A stretch of 64,000 nt of DNA from Streptomyces sp. A 4/2 (GCF_940670765.1 NZ_CALNVW010000010.1:248001-312000); one strand, 5' to 3'; numbered from the stretch's first letter, positions 1 through 10,258 are shown. Notes: generated by a model from the sequence alone, not told the origin. Program-made: numbers and translations.

Positions 1-14
1 CCAAGGGGGCTTGA
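1..14 (+). CDS. rplC: 50S ribosomal protein L3, last codons only
   Basis: The window opens with the codons AAG GGG GCT followed by TGA (positions 3-14), 7 bases before rplD. In the S10 operon rplC always precedes rplD, so this is most simply the end of L3 (…KGA). Only the tail is visible, so the call rests on gene order and not on recognisable protein sequence. Confidence 0.6.
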
Positions 15-21
15 GGAACCG

Positions 22-675
22 ATGAGCACCATTGACATCCTTTCGCCGGCAGGCGACAAGGCCGGGACCGTCGAACTCCCCTCGGAGATCTTCGACGCCA
101 AGATCAGCATCCCGCTGATCCACCAGGTCGTTGTCGCGCAGCTGGCCGCGGCCCGTCAGGGCACGCACAAGACCAAGCGTCGCGGCGAAGTCCGCGGTGG
201 CGGTAAGAAGCCTTACCGCCAGAAGGGCACCGGCCGCGCGCGCCAGGGTTCGACCCGTGCGCCGCAGTTCGCCGGCGGTGGCGTCGTCCACGGCCCGCAG
301 CCGCGTGACTACTCGCAGCGCACCCCGAAGAAGATGAAGGTCGCCGCTCTGCGCGGTGCCCTCACCGACCGGGCCCAGAACGCTCGTATCCACGTCGTCT
401 CCGGCGTGGTCGAGGGCGTTGCCTCCACGAAGGCCGCGAAGTCCCTGCTGGGCAAGGTCAGCGAGCGCAAGCACGTGCTCCTGGTCGCCGAGCGTTCGGA
501 CGAGGCCGCGTGGCTGTCCGCCCGTAACCTGCCCCAGGTGCACCTCCTGGAGCCGGGCCAGCTGAACACGTACGACGTGCTCGTCTCCGACGACGTGGTC
601 TTCACCAAGGCCGCCTTCGAGTCCTTCGTGTCTGGCCCCAAGGCCACCACTGAGACCGAAGGGAGCGACGTCTGA
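22..675 (+). CDS. rplD: 50S ribosomal protein L4
   Basis: This 217-aa protein is an early-assembling 23S rRNA-binding component of the large subunit, whose central loop lines the exit tunnel. The Arg/Gly/Lys-rich loop (about residues 50-100, with [19 protein letters not shown]) is the L4 signature. The ATG at 22 has GAGGAA upstream. Its stop overlaps the rplW start by one base (TGATG), so the two are translationally coupled. L4 autoregulates the S10 operon in E. coli; no equivalent leader can be judged because the operon start lies outside the window. Confidence 0.97.
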   Translation: MSTIDILSPAGDKAGTVELPSEIFDAKISIPLIHQVVVAQLAAARQGTHKTKRRGEVRGGGKKPYRQKGTGRARQGSTRAPQFAGGGVVHGPQPRDYSQRTPKKMKVAALRGALTDRAQNARIHVVSGVVEGVASTKAAKSLLGKVSERKHVLLVAERSDEAAWLSARNLPQVHLLEPGQLNTYDVLVSDDVVFTKAAFESFVSGPKATTETEGSDV

Positions 676-998
676 TGGCTGAGACGACCGTTACCAGCAA
701 GACCTTCACGGACCCGCGCGACGTCCTCGTCAAGCCGGTTGTTTCCGAGAAGAGCTACGCGCTGCTCGACGAGAACAAGTACACGTTCATCGTCGCGCCG
801 GGCTCCAACAAGACCCAGATCAAGCAGGCCGTGGAAGCGGTCTTCTCGGTCAAGGTCACCGGGGTCAACACGATCAACCGCCAGGGCAAGCGCAAGCGCA
901 CCCGCACCGGGTTCGGGAAGCGCGCTGACACCAAGCGCGCCATTGTGACCCTTGCCGAGGGCGACCGTATCGACATCTTCGGCGGCCCGGTCTCCTAA
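675..998 (+). CDS. rplW: 50S ribosomal protein L23
   Basis: This 107-aa protein sits at the tunnel exit and provides the docking site for trigger factor and SRP. The N-terminal [19 protein letters not shown] and the basic loop [15 protein letters not shown] are typical of bacterial L23. It overlaps rplD by one base, and rplB follows after 39 bases. Confidence 0.97.
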   Translation: MAETTVTSKTFTDPRDVLVKPVVSEKSYALLDENKYTFIVAPGSNKTQIKQAVEAVFSVKVTGVNTINRQGKRKRTRTGFGKRADTKRAIVTLAEGDRIDIFGGPVS

Positions 999-1037
999 CG
1001 GAGTCCGAGTCGTCCGGAATCGGACGAGGACTGAGAA

Positions 1038-1874
1038 ATGGGTATCCGCAAGTACAAGCCGACGACCCCGGGCCGTCGTGGCTCCAGCGTCGCCGACTTT
1101 GTCGAGATCACGCGGTCCACGCCGGAGAAGTCGCTGGTTCGCCCTCTGCACAGCAAGGGCGGCCGTAACAACACCGGCCGGATCACCGTTCGCCACCAGG
1201 GTGGCGGACACAAGCGCGCCTTCCGTGTGATCGACTTCCGTCGTCACGACAAGGACGGCGTGCCGGCCAAGGTCGCGCACATCGAGTACGACCCGAACCG
1301 CACCGCGCGCATCGCGCTGCTGCACTACGCAGACGGCGAGAAGCGCTACATCCTCGCCCCGGCCAAGCTGGGCCAGGGCGACCGGGTGGAGAACGGCGCA
1401 GGTGCCGACATCAAGCCGGGCAACAACCTGCCGCTGCGCAACATCCCGGTCGGTACGACCATCCACGCCATCGAGATGCGTCCCGGTGGCGGAGCGAAGA
1501 TCGCCCGTTCCGCGGGTGCTTCGGTCCAGCTGCTCGCGAAGGAAGGCGCCATGGCGCACCTTCGTATGCCGTCGGGCGAGGTCCGTCTGGTCGACATCCG
1601 CTGCCGCGCCACCATCGGCGAGGTCGGCAATGCCGAGCAGTCGAACATCAACTGGGGCAAGGCCGGTCGTATGCGCTGGAAGGGCGTTCGCCCGTCCGTC
1701 CGCGGTGTCGCGATGAACCCGGTCGACCACCCGCACGGTGGTGGTGAGGGTAAGACCTCCGGTGGTCGCCACCCGGTCAGCCCGTGGGGTCAGAAGGAGG
1801 GTCGTACTCGCTCGCCGAAGAAGGCTTCGAGCAAGTACATCGTCCGCCGCCGCAAGACGAACAAGAAGCGCTAG
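1038..1874 (+). CDS. rplB: 50S ribosomal protein L2
   Basis: This 278-aa protein is a primary 23S rRNA binder needed for subunit association and peptidyl transfer. The start ([15 protein letters not shown]) and the C-terminal [13 protein letters not shown] block around residue 229, with the conserved His near the peptidyl-transferase centre, identify it. The length is normal. It lies between rplW and rpsS in standard S10 order, 12 bases before rpsS. Confidence 0.98.
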   Translation: MGIRKYKPTTPGRRGSSVADFVEITRSTPEKSLVRPLHSKGGRNNTGRITVRHQGGGHKRAFRVIDFRRHDKDGVPAKVAHIEYDPNRTARIALLHYADGEKRYILAPAKLGQGDRVENGAGADIKPGNNLPLRNIPVGTTIHAIEMRPGGGAKIARSAGASVQLLAKEGAMAHLRMPSGEVRLVDIRCRATIGEVGNAEQSNINWGKAGRMRWKGVRPSVRGVAMNPVDHPHGGGEGKTSGGRHPVSPWGQKEGRTRSPKKASSKYIVRRRKTNKKR

Positions 1875-1886
1875 GAGCGGGTTTAG

Positions 1887-2168
1887 ATGCCGCGCAGTCT
1901 CAAGAAGGGGCCTTTCGTCGACGGACACCTTGTCAAGAAGGTGGACGTACAGAACGAAGCAGGCACCAAGAACGTCATCAAGACCTGGTCCCGGCGCTCG
2001 ATGATCATCCCGGACATGCTGGGACACACCATCGCGGTGCACAACGGCAAGATCCACGTCCCGGTGTTCGTCACCGAGTCGATGGTCGGCCACAAGCTCG
2101 GCGAGTTTGCGCCGACCCGCACCTTCCGCGGCCACGTCAAGGACGACCGCAAGTCGAAGCGCCGCTAA
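1887..2168 (+). CDS. rpsS: 30S ribosomal protein S19
   Basis: This 93-aa protein of the small-subunit head binds 16S rRNA with S13. It begins [15 protein letters not shown] and contains [17 protein letters not shown] at its end, both standard for S19. It sits 12 bases after rplB and 41 bases before the chosen rplV start. Confidence 0.97.
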   Translation: MPRSLKKGPFVDGHLVKKVDVQNEAGTKNVIKTWSRRSMIIPDMLGHTIAVHNGKIHVPVFVTESMVGHKLGEFAPTRTFRGHVKDDRKSKRR

Positions 2169-2209
2169 GGCGGGGTGCGAAGACTATGAACGACACCGAA
2201 GGGACAACC

Positions 2210-2557
2210 ATGGAAGCCAGGGCCCAGGCGCGGTACATCCGCGTCACGCCCATGAAGGCCCGCCGCGTGGTGGACCTTATCCGTGGCATGGATGCCACGG
2301 AGGCTCAGGCCGTCCTGCGTTTCGCCCCGCAGGCCGCGAGCGTGCCGGTTGGCAAGGTGCTGGACAGCGCCATTGCCAACGCTGCACACAATTACGACCA
2401 CACCGACGCCGGCAGCCTCGTCATTTCCGAGGCGTACGTCGACGAGGGCCCGACCCTGAAGCGGTTCCGTCCGCGCGCCCAGGGCCGTGCCTACCGGATC
2501 CGCAAGCGGACCAGCCACATCACCGTGGTCGTCAGCAGCAAGGAAGGAACCCGGTAA
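2210..2557 (+). CDS. rplV: 50S ribosomal protein L22
   Basis: The call is a 115-aa tunnel-lining protein of the large subunit. The core ([20 protein letters not shown] … [17 protein letters not shown]) is diagnostic, with the extended beta-hairpin near the C-terminus. I chose the ATG at 2210 because GAAGGGA lies at good spacing upstream and [11 protein letters not shown] matches the usual actinomycete N-terminus. An in-frame ATG at 2186 would give 123 aa and cannot be excluded. The stop overlaps the rpsC start (TAATG). Confidence 0.95.
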   Translation: MEARAQARYIRVTPMKARRVVDLIRGMDATEAQAVLRFAPQAASVPVGKVLDSAIANAAHNYDHTDAGSLVISEAYVDEGPTLKRFRPRAQGRAYRIRKRTSHITVVVSSKEGTR

Positions 2558-3402
2558 TGGGCCAGAAGGTTAACCCGCACGGGTTCCGGCTCGGCATCAC
2601 CACGGACTTCAAGTCCCGTTGGTACGCCGACAAGCTGTACAAGGACTACGTCAAGGAAGACGTTGCCATTCGTCGCATGATGACGAAGGGCATGGAGCGC
2701 GCCGGTATCTCGAAGGTTGAGATCGAGCGCACCCGCGACCGCGTCCGCGTCGACATCCACACCGCTCGTCCGGGCATCGTCATCGGCCGCCGCGGCGCCG
2801 AGGCCGACCGCATCCGCGGCGAGCTGGAGAAGCTGACCGGCAAGCAGGTCCAGCTCAACATCCTCGAGGTCAAGAACCCCGAGGTGGACGCTCAGCTGGT
2901 GGCCCAGGCCGTCGCCGAGCAGCTGTCCTCGCGTGTCTCCTTCCGTCGCGCCATGCGTAAGAGCATGCAGTCGACGATGAAGGCCGGCGCCAAGGGCATC
3001 AAGATCCAGTGCGGTGGCCGTCTCGGCGGCGCCGAGATGTCCCGTTCGGAGTTCTACCGCGAGGGTCGTGTGCCGCTGCACACGCTCCGCGCGAACGTGG
3101 ACTACGGCTTCTTCGAGGCCAAGACGACCTTCGGCCGCATCGGCGTGAAGGTCTGGATCTACAAGGGCAATGTCAAGAACATCGCCGAGGTCCGCGCCGA
3201 GAACGCTGCGGCCCGTGCGGGTAACCGCCCGGCCCGTGGTGGCGGCAGCGACCGTCCGGCCGCAGGCGGCCGTGGTGGCCGTGGTGGCGAGCGTGGCGGC
3301 CGCGGCCGCAAGCCGCAGCAGACCGCGCCGGCAGCAGAGGCCCCCAAGGCCGACGCTCCCGCCGCCGCTGCTCCGGCTGAGAGCACTGGAACGGAGGCCT
3401 GA
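2557..3402 (+). CDS. rpsC: 30S ribosomal protein S3
   Basis: This 281-aa protein sits at the mRNA entry site. The KH domain ([20 protein letters not shown], about residues 80-100) and the C-terminal S3 domain are intact. After about residue 215 comes a tail of Gly/Arg-rich then Ala/Pro-rich sequence, making it roughly 50 residues longer than the E. coli protein, as is usual in actinomycetes. It overlaps rplV by one base, and rplP starts 5 bases after its stop. Confidence 0.98.
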   Translation: MGQKVNPHGFRLGITTDFKSRWYADKLYKDYVKEDVAIRRMMTKGMERAGISKVEIERTRDRVRVDIHTARPGIVIGRRGAEADRIRGELEKLTGKQVQLNILEVKNPEVDAQLVAQAVAEQLSSRVSFRRAMRKSMQSTMKAGAKGIKIQCGGRLGGAEMSRSEFYREGRVPLHTLRANVDYGFFEAKTTFGRIGVKVWIYKGNVKNIAEVRAENAAARAGNRPARGGGSDRPAAGGRGGRGGERGGRGRKPQQTAPAAEAPKADAPAAAAPAESTGTEA

Positions 3403-3407
3403 CCGAC

Positions 3408-3827
3408 ATGCTGATCCCTCGTAGGGTCAAGCACCGCAAGCAGCACCACCCCAAGCGCAGTGGTATGGCGAAGGGTGGCACTGAGGTCGCATTCGGTGAG
3501 TACGGCATCCAGGCGCTGACGCCGGCGTACGTGACGAACCGCCAGATCGAGGCTGCTCGTATCGCGATGACCCGCCACATCAAGCGTGGCGGCAAGGTCT
3601 GGATCAACATCTACCCGGACCGTCCGCTCACCAAGAAGCCTGCCGAGACCCGCATGGGTTCCGGTAAGGGTTCCCCGGAGTGGTGGATCGCGAACGTCAA
3701 GCCCGGCCGGGTGATGTTCGAGCTGTCCTACCCGAACGAGAAGGTCGCTAAGGAGGCGCTCACCCGCGCCGCCCACAAGCTTCCGATGAAGTGCCGCATC
3801 GTGCGGCGCGAGGCAGGTGAGTCGTGA
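3408..3827 (+). CDS. rplP: 50S ribosomal protein L16
   Basis: This 139-aa protein binds near the A-site tRNA elbow. The [15 protein letters not shown] start, the central [18 protein letters not shown] and the [11 protein letters not shown] block are characteristic. Its TGA overlaps the rpmC ATG (TGATG), so the genes are translationally coupled. Confidence 0.98.
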   Translation: MLIPRRVKHRKQHHPKRSGMAKGGTEVAFGEYGIQALTPAYVTNRQIEAARIAMTRHIKRGGKVWINIYPDRPLTKKPAETRMGSGKGSPEWWIANVKPGRVMFELSYPNEKVAKEALTRAAHKLPMKCRIVRREAGES

Positions 3828-4051
3828 TGGCGGCCGGTACCAAGGCGACCGAGCTGCGTGAGCTGAACGACGAGGACCTCGTCGCCAAGCTCCGTGAGGC
3901 CAAGGAAGAGCTGTTCAACCTCCGCTTCCAGGCGGCGACCGGGCAGCTCGAGAACCACGGTCGGCTCAAGTCCGTCCGTAAGGACATCGCCCGGATCTAC
4001 ACCCTGATGCGTGAGCGCGAGCTGGGCATCGAGACGGTGGAGAGCGCCTGA
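3827..4051 (+). CDS. rpmC: 50S ribosomal protein L29
   Basis: This 74-aa, two-helix protein at the tunnel exit contributes to the SRP/trigger-factor docking site. [20 protein letters not shown] is the L29 helix signature. A GTG one codon upstream (3824) is in frame, but the ATG at 3827 gives the usual coupled TGATG junction with rplP. The end overlaps rpsQ by one base. Confidence 0.95.
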   Translation: MAAGTKATELRELNDEDLVAKLREAKEELFNLRFQAATGQLENHGRLKSVRKDIARIYTLMRERELGIETVESA

Positions 4052-4335
4052 TGAGCGAGAAGAATGTGACTGAGACGACTGAGCAGCGCGGTTTCCGCAA
4101 GACCCGTGAGGGTCTCGTCGTCAGCGACAAGATGGACAAGACCGTCGTCGTCGCTGTCGAGGACCGCGTCAAGCACGCGCTGTACGGCAAGGTCATCCGC
4201 CGTACGAACAAGCTCAAGGCGCACGACGAGGCCAACGCCGCAGGCGTGGGCGACCGTGTGGTCATCATGGAGACGCGTCCGCTCTCCGCGACGAAGCGCT
4301 GGCGCATCGTCGAGATCCTTGAGAAGGCCAAGTAA
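4051..4335 (+). CDS. rpsQ: 30S ribosomal protein S17
   Basis: This 94-aa, OB-fold, 16S rRNA-binding protein carries [22 protein letters not shown], typical of S17. It is the last gene before a 112-bp gap containing strong hairpins, so it probably ends the S10 transcription unit, or an attenuated part of it. Confidence 0.97.
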   Translation: MSEKNVTETTEQRGFRKTREGLVVSDKMDKTVVVAVEDRVKHALYGKVIRRTNKLKAHDEANAAGVGDRVVIMETRPLSATKRWRIVEILEKAK

Positions 4336-4340
4336 TAATC

Positions 4341-4415
4341 CCTGAGCTCATCGCTCAGGTCAGTTCCGCCAGGCTCGGTGGGGGACCCGCGTAAGTCACT
4401 TACGCGGGTTCCCCC
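4341..4415 (+). terminator. Two stem-loops separating the S10 and spc gene groups
   Basis: The first small hairpin pairs CCTGAG (4341-4346) with CTCAGG (4354-4359). The second is very stable: 4380-4395 pairs with 4399-4415 around a 3-base TCA loop, with a single bulged A. There is no T-run, so it could be a weak or Rho-assisted terminator, an attenuator or an RNA-processing site. It lies between rpsQ and rplN, where S10 and spc operons are conventionally divided. Confidence 0.65.
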
Positions 4416-4447
4416 GCCGGGAACCGGCAGACGATCAGGAGATAGAC

Positions 4448-4816
4448 GTGATCCAGCAGGAGTCGCGACTTCGCGTCGCCGACAACACGGGTGCGAAGGA
4501 AATTCTCACCATTCGTGTTCTCGGTGGCTCGGGTCGCCGCTACGCGGGTATCGGCGACGTTATCGTCGCCACCGTCAAGGATGCGATCCCCGGTGGCAAC
4601 GTGAAGAAGGGTGACGTCGTCAAGGCGGTCATCGTTCGCACCGTCAAGGAGCGCCGCCGCCAGGACGGCTCGTACATCCGCTTCGACGAGAACGCCGCCG
4701 TCATTCTGAAGAACGACGGCGACCCCCGCGGCACCCGTATCTTCGGCCCGGTGGGCCGTGAGCTGCGCGAGAAGAAGTTCATGAAGATCATCTCGCTCGC
4801 GCCGGAGGTGCTGTAA
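4448..4816 (+). CDS. rplN: 50S ribosomal protein L14
   Basis: This 122-aa, highly conserved large-subunit protein lies at the inter-subunit interface. [19 protein letters not shown] at the start and [23 protein letters not shown] at the end identify it. The start is GTG with AGGAGA upstream. It is the first gene of the spc cluster, and rplX follows 2 bases after its stop. Confidence 0.98.
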   Translation: MIQQESRLRVADNTGAKEILTIRVLGGSGRRYAGIGDVIVATVKDAIPGGNVKKGDVVKAVIVRTVKERRRQDGSYIRFDENAAVILKNDGDPRGTRIFGPVGRELREKKFMKIISLAPEVL

Positions 4817-4818
4817 GC

Positions 4819-5142
4819 ATGAAGATCAAGAAGGGCGACCTGGTTCAGGTCATCACCGGTAAGGACCGCGGCAAGCAGGGCAAGGTCATCGTTGCCTACC
4901 CCACGCAGAACCGTGTCCTCGTCGAGGGTGTCAACCGGGTCAAGAAGCACACCAAGGCCGGCCAGACCGCTCGTGGTTCGCAGACCGGTGGCATCGTGAC
5001 GACCGAAGCCCCTGTCCACGTCAGCAATGTTCAGCTGGTTGTGGAGAAGGACGGCAAGAAGGTCGTCACCCGCGTCGGCTACCGCTTTGACGACGAGGGC
5101 AACAAGATCCGCGTTGCCAAGCGGACCGGTGAGGACATCTGA
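4819..5142 (+). CDS. rplX: 50S ribosomal protein L24
   Basis: This 107-aa assembly-initiator protein binds 23S rRNA domain I. The KOW motif ([20 protein letters not shown], residues 4-23) is clear. Its stop overlaps the rplE ATG by one base. Confidence 0.97.
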   Translation: MKIKKGDLVQVITGKDRGKQGKVIVAYPTQNRVLVEGVNRVKKHTKAGQTARGSQTGGIVTTEAPVHVSNVQLVVEKDGKKVVTRVGYRFDDEGNKIRVAKRTGEDI

Positions 5143-5699
5143 TGACTGCCACCACTGCGCCGCGTCTGAAGACGCGCTACCGCGAGGAAATCGCCGGCAA
5201 GCTGCGTGAGGAGTTCTCCTACGAGAACGTCATGCAGATCCCCGGTCTCGTCAAGATCGTGGTCAACATGGGTGTGGGCGACGCCGCCCGCGACTCCAAG
5301 CTGATCGACGGTGCCATCAAGGACCTCACCACGATCACCGGTCAGAAGCCGGCCGTCACCAAGGCCCGCAAGTCGATCGCGCAGTTCAAGCTGCGCGAGG
5401 GGCAGCCGATCGGCTGCCACGTCACCCTCCGCGGTGACCGCATGTGGGAGTTCCTGGACCGTACGCTGTCGCTCGCGCTTCCGCGTATCCGTGACTTCCG
5501 TGGCCTGTCGCCGAAGCAGTTCGACGGCCGTGGCAACTACACCTTCGGTCTCACGGAGCAGGTCATGTTCCACGAGATCGACCAGGACAAGATCGACCGG
5601 GTCCGGGGCATGGACATCACCGTGGTCACCACGGCGACCAATGACGACGAGGGTCGTGCCCTCCTTCGTCACCTCGGCTTCCCGTTCAAGGAGAACTGA
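5142..5699 (+). CDS. rplE: 50S ribosomal protein L5
   Basis: This 185-aa 5S rRNA-binding protein of the central protuberance contains [19 protein letters not shown] and the [15 protein letters not shown] region, both standard. It is the usual length, overlaps rplX by one base and is followed by rpsN after 2 bases. Confidence 0.98.
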   Translation: MTATTAPRLKTRYREEIAGKLREEFSYENVMQIPGLVKIVVNMGVGDAARDSKLIDGAIKDLTTITGQKPAVTKARKSIAQFKLREGQPIGCHVTLRGDRMWEFLDRTLSLALPRIRDFRGLSPKQFDGRGNYTFGLTEQVMFHEIDQDKIDRVRGMDITVVTTATNDDEGRALLRHLGFPFKEN

Positions 5700-5701
5700 C
5701 C

Positions 5702-5887
5702 GTGGCGAAGAAGTCCCTGATCGCTAAGGCCGCCCGCAAGCCGAAGTTCGGCGTCCGCGGGTACACCCGCTGCCAGCGCTGCGGCCGGCCCCACTCCGTC
5801 TACCGCAAGTTCGGCCTGTGCCGCGTGTGCCTTCGTGAGATGGCCCACCGTGGCGAGCTGCCGGGCGTGACCAAGAGCTCCTGGTAA
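5702..5887 (+). CDS. rpsN: 30S ribosomal protein S14, zinc-binding type Z
   Basis: This 61-aa head protein of the small subunit starts at GTG. Four cysteines (C24, C27, C40, C43) in a C-x2-C…C-x2-C pattern mark the short zinc-containing S14. Many Streptomyces also carry a longer Cys-free paralogue used under zinc starvation, but none is in this window. It is the last gene before a 209-bp structured gap. Confidence 0.97.
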   Translation: MAKKSLIAKAARKPKFGVRGYTRCQRCGRPHSVYRKFGLCRVCLREMAHRGELPGVTKSSW

Positions 5888-5916
5888 TCCCTTCCGGGAT
5901 AAACCAGAGGCTCTCG

Positions 5917-5998
5917 GTAAGTATCTGGTCGGCAGAAGCCCCGCTCCGCATGCCGTAGGCTTGCGGGGTTGGGCGTCTGCCGCCCTAGACCGACTTAC
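5917..5998 (+). promoter_or_regulatory. Long imperfect stem-loop in the rpsN-rpsH gap
   Basis: GTAAGT at 5917-5922 pairs with ACTTAC at 5993-5998. Nested inside, CTGGTC/GACC, GGCAGA/TCTGCC and CCCCGC/GCGGGG pair in order, so nearly the whole 82 bases can fold as one interrupted hairpin. The rest of the 209-bp gap (5888-6096) has no gene. It lies directly before rpsH. In E. coli S8 represses spc translation by binding mRNA, so a regulatory role is conceivable but not shown. Confidence 0.5.
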
Positions 5999-6096
5999 TA
6001 CGCCGTAGGTCCCCGCACCGCACCCGTCCCGCCACTGAGTGGGGAGAGGGATGGCGCATACAGGAAACCCCGGCGAGAGAGGCCGAAGGCCAATTC

Positions 6097-6495
6097 ATGA
6101 CCATGACTGATCCCATCGCAGACATGCTCACGCGTCTGCGTAACGCAAACTCGGCGTACCACGACTCCGTCGTGATGCCGCACAGCAAGATCAAGTCGCA
6201 CATCGCGGAGATCCTCCAGCAGGAGGGCTTCATCACCGGCTGGAAGACCGAGGACGCCGAGGTCGGCAAGAACCTCGTTCTCGAGCTGAAGTTCGGCCCG
6301 AACCGCGAGCGCTCGATCGCCGGCATCAAGAGGATCTCGAAGCCGGGTCTGCGTGTGTACGCGAAGTCCACCAACCTGCCGAAGGTTCTCGGCGGCCTGG
6401 GCGTGGCGATCATCTCCACGTCCCACGGTCTCCTGACCGGCCAGCAGGCCAGCAAGAAGGGCGTAGGTGGGGAAGTCCTCGCCTACGTCTGGTAG
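6097..6495 (+). CDS. rpsH: 30S ribosomal protein S8
   Basis: This 132-aa central-domain 16S rRNA binder, and spc-operon repressor in E. coli, begins [20 protein letters not shown] and ends with the conserved [20 protein letters not shown] block. GAGAGAGG upstream provides a ribosome-binding site. rplF follows after 21 bases. Confidence 0.98.
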   Translation: MTMTDPIADMLTRLRNANSAYHDSVVMPHSKIKSHIAEILQQEGFITGWKTEDAEVGKNLVLELKFGPNRERSIAGIKRISKPGLRVYAKSTNLPKVLGGLGVAIISTSHGLLTGQQASKKGVGGEVLAYVW

Positions 6496-6516
6496 TCGGG
6501 AACGGAGGAAAAGCTA

Positions 6517-7056
6517 ATGTCGCGAATCGGCAAGCTCCCCATCCAGGTTCCCGCCGGTGTGGACGTCACCATCGATGGCCGCACGGTCGCGGTGAAGGGC
6601 CCCAAGGGGACCCTCACGCACACCGTCGCCGCGCCGATCGAGGTCACCAAGGGCGAGGACGGCGTGCTGAACGTCGTCCGTCCTAACGACGAGCGTCAGA
6701 ACAAGGCCCTTCACGGCCTGTCCCGCACGCTGGTGGCGAACATGATCACCGGCGTGACCGCGGGATACAGCAAGGCGCTCGAGATCAGCGGTGTCGGTTA
6801 CCGCGTCCAGGCGAAGGGCTCCAACCTGGAGTTCGCCCTGGGCTACAGCCACCCGGTCGTCGTCGTTGCCCCCGAGGGCATCACCTTCAAGGTCGAGTCG
6901 CCCACGAAGCTCAGCGTCGAGGGCATCGACAAGCAGAAGGTCGGCGAGGTCGCCGCTAACATCCGCAAGCTGCGGAAGCCCGACCCGTACAAGGCCAAGG
7001 GCGTCAAGTACGCCGGCGAGGTTATCCGCCGCAAGGTCGGAAAGGCGGGTAAGTAA
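6517..7056 (+). CDS. rplF: 50S ribosomal protein L6
   Basis: This 179-aa protein sits near the factor-binding site. [17 protein letters not shown] and the C-terminal [20 protein letters not shown] are diagnostic. It shows the usual two-domain L6 length. rplR starts 3 bases after its stop. Confidence 0.98.
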   Translation: MSRIGKLPIQVPAGVDVTIDGRTVAVKGPKGTLTHTVAAPIEVTKGEDGVLNVVRPNDERQNKALHGLSRTLVANMITGVTAGYSKALEISGVGYRVQAKGSNLEFALGYSHPVVVVAPEGITFKVESPTKLSVEGIDKQKVGEVAANIRKLRKPDPYKAKGVKYAGEVIRRKVGKAGK

Positions 7057-7059
7057 GCC

Positions 7060-7443
7060 ATGGCATACGGTGTGAAGATCGCCAAGGGCGACGCGTACAA
7101 GCGCGCTGCCATCAAGCGCCGCCACGTCCGCGTGCGCAAGCACATCTCCGGTACGCCGGAGCGTCCGCGCCTGGTCGTGACGCGTTCCAACCGCAACATC
7201 GTTGCGCAGGTCATCGACGACATCGCGGGCCACACGCTCGCGTCGGCGTCGACCCTGGACACCTCGATCCGCGGTGGCGAGGCCGACAAGAGCGCCCAGG
7301 CGCAGCAGGTCGGTGCGCTCGTCGCCGAGCGTGCGAAGGCCGCGGGTGTCGAGGCTGTCGTGTTCGACCGTGGTGGCAACAGGTACGCCGGGCGCATTGC
7401 CGCTCTGGCTGACGCCGCCCGCGAAGCCGGGCTGAAGTTCTAA
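7060..7443 (+). CDS. rplR: 50S ribosomal protein L18
   Basis: This 127-aa 5S rRNA-binding protein contains [20 protein letters not shown] and ends [20 protein letters not shown], both standard for L18. It lies between rplF and rpsE as expected in spc operons. Confidence 0.98.
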   Translation: MAYGVKIAKGDAYKRAAIKRRHVRVRKHISGTPERPRLVVTRSNRNIVAQVIDDIAGHTLASASTLDTSIRGGEADKSAQAQQVGALVAERAKAAGVEAVVFDRGGNRYAGRIAALADAAREAGLKF

Positions 7444-7489
7444 GCCCCGGTTCCGGGACTAACGGACGTAACAGAGAGAGGTAAATCCA

Positions 7490-8092
7490 ATGGCTGGACC
7501 CCAGCGCCGCGGAAGCGGTGCCGGTGGCGGCGAGCGGCGGGACCGGAAGGGTCGCGACGGTGGCGCTGCCGCCGAGAAGACCGCTTACGTTGAGCGCGTA
7601 GTCGCGATCAACCGCGTTGCCAAGGTTGTCAAGGGTGGTCGTCGCTTCAGCTTCACCGCGCTCGTCGTGGTCGGAGACGGTGACGGCACCGTAGGTGTCG
7701 GTTACGGCAAGGCCAAGGAAGTTCCCGCGGCCATCGCCAAGGGCGTCGAAGAGGCCAAGAAGAGCTTCTTCAAGGTCCCGCGTATCCAGGGCACCATCCC
7801 GCACCCGATCACGGGCGAGAAGGCCGCGGGCGTCGTCCTGCTGAAGCCTGCTTCCCCCGGTACCGGTGTTATCGCCGGTGGCCCGGTGCGCGCCGTTCTG
7901 GAGTGCGCCGGCGTTCACGACATCCTGTCGAAGTCGCTCGGCTCCGACAACGCGATCAACATCGTGCACGCGACCGTGGCGGCCCTCAAGGGCCTGCAGC
8001 GTCCCGAGGAGATCGCGGCTCGCCGTGGTCTGCCCCTCGAGGACGTCGCCCCCGCGGCTCTGCTCCGTGCGCGTGCGGGAGCGGGTGCGTAA
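7490..8092 (+). CDS. rpsE: 30S ribosomal protein S5
   Basis: This 200-aa protein contributes to decoding fidelity at the mRNA entry channel. The N-terminal double-stranded-RNA-binding region ([20 protein letters not shown]) and the [19 protein letters not shown] helix are intact. It has an N-terminal Gly/Arg extension, usual in actinomycetes. AGAGAGG lies upstream, and its TAA overlaps the rpmD ATG. Confidence 0.98.
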   Translation: MAGPQRRGSGAGGGERRDRKGRDGGAAAEKTAYVERVVAINRVAKVVKGGRRFSFTALVVVGDGDGTVGVGYGKAKEVPAAIAKGVEEAKKSFFKVPRIQGTIPHPITGEKAAGVVLLKPASPGTGVIAGGPVRAVLECAGVHDILSKSLGSDNAINIVHATVAALKGLQRPEEIAARRGLPLEDVAPAALLRARAGAGA

Positions 8093-8274
8093 TGGCTCGC
8101 CTCAAGATCACGCAGACGAAGTCGTACATCGGCAGCAAGCAGAACCACCGCGACACCCTGCGTTCGCTCGGGCTCAAGCGCCTGCACGACGTGGTTGTCA
8201 AGGAGGACCGCCCCGAGTTCCGCGGAATGGCTAACACCGTCCGCCACCTCGTGACGGTTGAGGAGGTCGACTGA
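8092..8274 (+). CDS. rpmD: 50S ribosomal protein L30
   Basis: This 60-aa large-subunit protein has the compact L30 fold ([20 protein letters not shown]…). The ATG at 8092 overlaps the rpsE stop by one base, giving translational coupling. rplO starts one base after its TGA. Confidence 0.96.
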   Translation: MARLKITQTKSYIGSKQNHRDTLRSLGLKRLHDVVVKEDRPEFRGMANTVRHLVTVEEVD

Positions 8275-8275
8275 C

Positions 8276-8731
8276 ATGGCGGAGAACAACCCGCTGAAGG
8301 TCCACAACCTCCGGCCCGCCCCCGGTGCCAAGACCGCCAAGACCCGTGTGGGCCGTGGTGAGGCATCGAAGGGTAAGACCGCAGGTCGTGGTACCAAGGG
8401 CACGAAGGCCCGTTACCAGGTTCCGGAGCGCTTCGAGGGTGGGCAGATGCCCCTCCACATGCGTCTCCCGAAGCTCAAGGGCTTCAAGAACCCGTTCCGC
8501 ACCGAGTTCCAGGTCGTGAACCTGGACAAGCTCGGTGAGCTCTACCCGCAGGGTGGGGACGTCACGGTGGCCGACCTGGTCGCCAAGGGCGCGGTGCGCA
8601 AGAACTGCCTCGTCAAGGTCCTTGGCCAGGGCGAGATCTCCGTGGCGCTGACGGTTTCGGTTGACGCCGTTTCCGGCTCCGCCAAGGAGAAGATTGCCGC
8701 CGCGGGCGGCACCGTCACCGAGCTCGTCTGA
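8276..8731 (+). CDS. rplO: 50S ribosomal protein L15
   Basis: This 151-aa late-assembly 23S rRNA binder contains [21 protein letters not shown], the [17 protein letters not shown] block and a C-terminal [13 protein letters not shown], standard for L15. The ATG at 8276 fits the family N-terminus ([17 protein letters not shown]). It is the last ribosomal gene before a strong hairpin. Confidence 0.97.
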   Translation: MAENNPLKVHNLRPAPGAKTAKTRVGRGEASKGKTAGRGTKGTKARYQVPERFEGGQMPLHMRLPKLKGFKNPFRTEFQVVNLDKLGELYPQGGDVTVADLVAKGAVRKNCLVKVLGQGEISVALTVSVDAVSGSAKEKIAAAGGTVTELV

Positions 8732-8753
8732 GACGACTCGATGACCTGAACAC

Positions 8754-8793
8754 CCAACCGGGGATGCCCTTTTGAAAGGGCATCCCCGGTTGG
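8754..8793 (+). terminator. Perfect 19-bp hairpin between rplO and secY
   Basis: Bases 8754-8772 are perfectly complementary to 8775-8793, with a nominal 2-base TG loop (in practice a few pairs open). TCGTTCC follows instead of a long T-run. This is one of the strongest inverted repeats in the window and should end or attenuate spc transcription before secY. The remaining 150 bases up to secY hold no gene. Confidence 0.75.
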
Positions 8794-8944
8794 TCGTTCC
8801 TAGGGGGCGGGGTCGCCGGTAAGGTGGCGCTGCACTGTCTGAACCCAGCGTGGTGTATCCGCGCGGCTATTGACCGATACGTACTCATCGAACCTCAAGA
8901 CCGTCACCTCTGACGCAGACCGCGCGGGGGTCGCAGGAGGCACC

Positions 8945-10258
8945 GTGCTCACCGCGTTCGCCCGAGCGTTCAAGACGCCCGACCTGCGCAAGAAGCTGCT
9001 CTTCACACTCGCCATCATCGTGATCTACCGGCTCGGGACGCACATCCCGATTCCCGGTGTCAGCTACTCGAACGTGCAGACCTGCATGGACCAGACGAAG
9101 ACCAACCAGGGTCTGTTCGGTCTGGTCAACATGTTCAGTGGTGGCGCGCTGTTGCAGATCACCATCTTCGCGCTCGGCATCATGCCGTACATCACGGCGA
9201 GCATCATCCTTCAGCTGCTGACCGTGGTGATCCCGCGGCTGGAAGCCCTGAAGAAGGAAGGGCAGTCCGGCCAGGCGAAGGTCACGCAGTACACGCGTTA
9301 TCTGACGGTCGCGCTCGCGATCCTTCAGGGCACCGGCCTGGTGGCCACCGCCCGTACCGGCGCGCTGTTCAGCGGCTGCCCGGTCGCCAGCCAGATCGTG
9401 CCCGACCAGTCGATCTTCATCACCGTCACCATGGTCATCTGCATGACCGCCGGTACCTGCGTCGTGATGTGGCTCGGCGAGCTCGTGACCGACAAGGGCA
9501 TCGGCAACGGTATGTCGATCCTGATGTTCGTCTCGATCGCCGCCGGTTTCCCCGGTGCGCTGTGGGCCGTCAAGCAGCAGGGCAAGCTCGCGGACGGCTG
9601 GATCGAATTCGGCGCCGTGATCCTGGTGGGTCTGGCCATGGTCGGCCTCGTCGTCTTCGTGGAGCAGGCCCAGCGCCGGATCCCCGTTCAGTACGCGAAG
9701 CGCATGATCGGCCGGAAGTCCTACGGCGGTACGTCCACTTACATCCCGCTGAAGGTCAACCAGGCCGGTGTGATCCCGGTCATCTTCGCTTCGTCGCTGC
9801 TCTACATCCCTGGTCTCGTCGTGCAGTTCAGCGGTTCGACCGCGGGCTGGGCGACCTGGATCAAGGACAACCTGGTCAAGGGCGACCACCCCGCCTACAT
9901 CGTTTCGTACTTCCTGTTGATCGTGTTCTTCGCCTTCTTCTACGTGGCGATCTCGTTCAACCCCGAGGAAGTCGCCGACAACATGAAGAAGTATGGTGGC
10001 TTCATCCCGGGCATCCGGGCTGGCCGACCGACCGCTGAGTACCTGAGTTACGTACTCAACCGGATCACCTGGCCGGGGTCGCTGTATCTGGGTGTGATCG
10101 CTCTTGTCCCAACGATGGCGTTGGTGGGCTTCGGTGCGAACCAGAACTTCCCGTTCGGCGGGACGAGCATCCTGATCATCGTGGGTGTGGGTCTGGAGAC
10201 CGTGAAGCAGATCGAGAGCCAGCTCCAGCAGCGCAATTACGAAGGGTTCCTCCGCTGA
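8945..10258 (+). CDS. secY: Preprotein translocase channel subunit SecY
   Basis: This 437-aa integral membrane protein is the protein-conducting channel of the SecYEG translocon. Ten hydrophobic segments are visible, from [21 protein letters not shown] to [18 protein letters not shown], along with the cytoplasmic loop [18 protein letters not shown] longer in-frame reading from TTG 8870 exists, but the GTG at 8945 follows a strong GCAGGAGG and matches the family N-terminus ([17 protein letters not shown]). The TGA overlaps the adk ATG. Confidence 0.96.
   Translation: MLTAFARAFKTPDLRKKLLFTLAIIVIYRLGTHIPIPGVSYSNVQTCMDQTKTNQGLFGLVNMFSGGALLQITIFALGIMPYITASIILQLLTVVIPRLEALKKEGQSGQAKVTQYTRYLTVALAILQGTGLVATARTGALFSGCPVASQIVPDQSIFITVTMVICMTAGTCVVMWLGELVTDKGIGNGMSILMFVSIAAGFPGALWAVKQQGKLADGWIEFGAVILVGLAMVGLVVFVEQAQRRIPVQYAKRMIGRKSYGGTSTYIPLKVNQAGVIPVIFASSLLYIPGLVVQFSGSTAGWATWIKDNLVKGDHPAYIVSYFLLIVFFAFFYVAISFNPEEVADNMKKYGGFIPGIRAGRPTAEYLSYVLNRITWPGSLYLGVIALVPTMALVGFGANQNFPFGGTSILIIVGVGLETVKQIESQLQQRNYEGFLR

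Noticed and set aside
309..2135. Minus-strand open frame of about 600 codons opposite rplD-rplW-rplB-rpsS
   Set aside because: It is an antisense shadow of four well-identified ribosomal genes, produced by the high-GC codon bias; its translation is Arg/Asp/Leu-rich and without any family feature.
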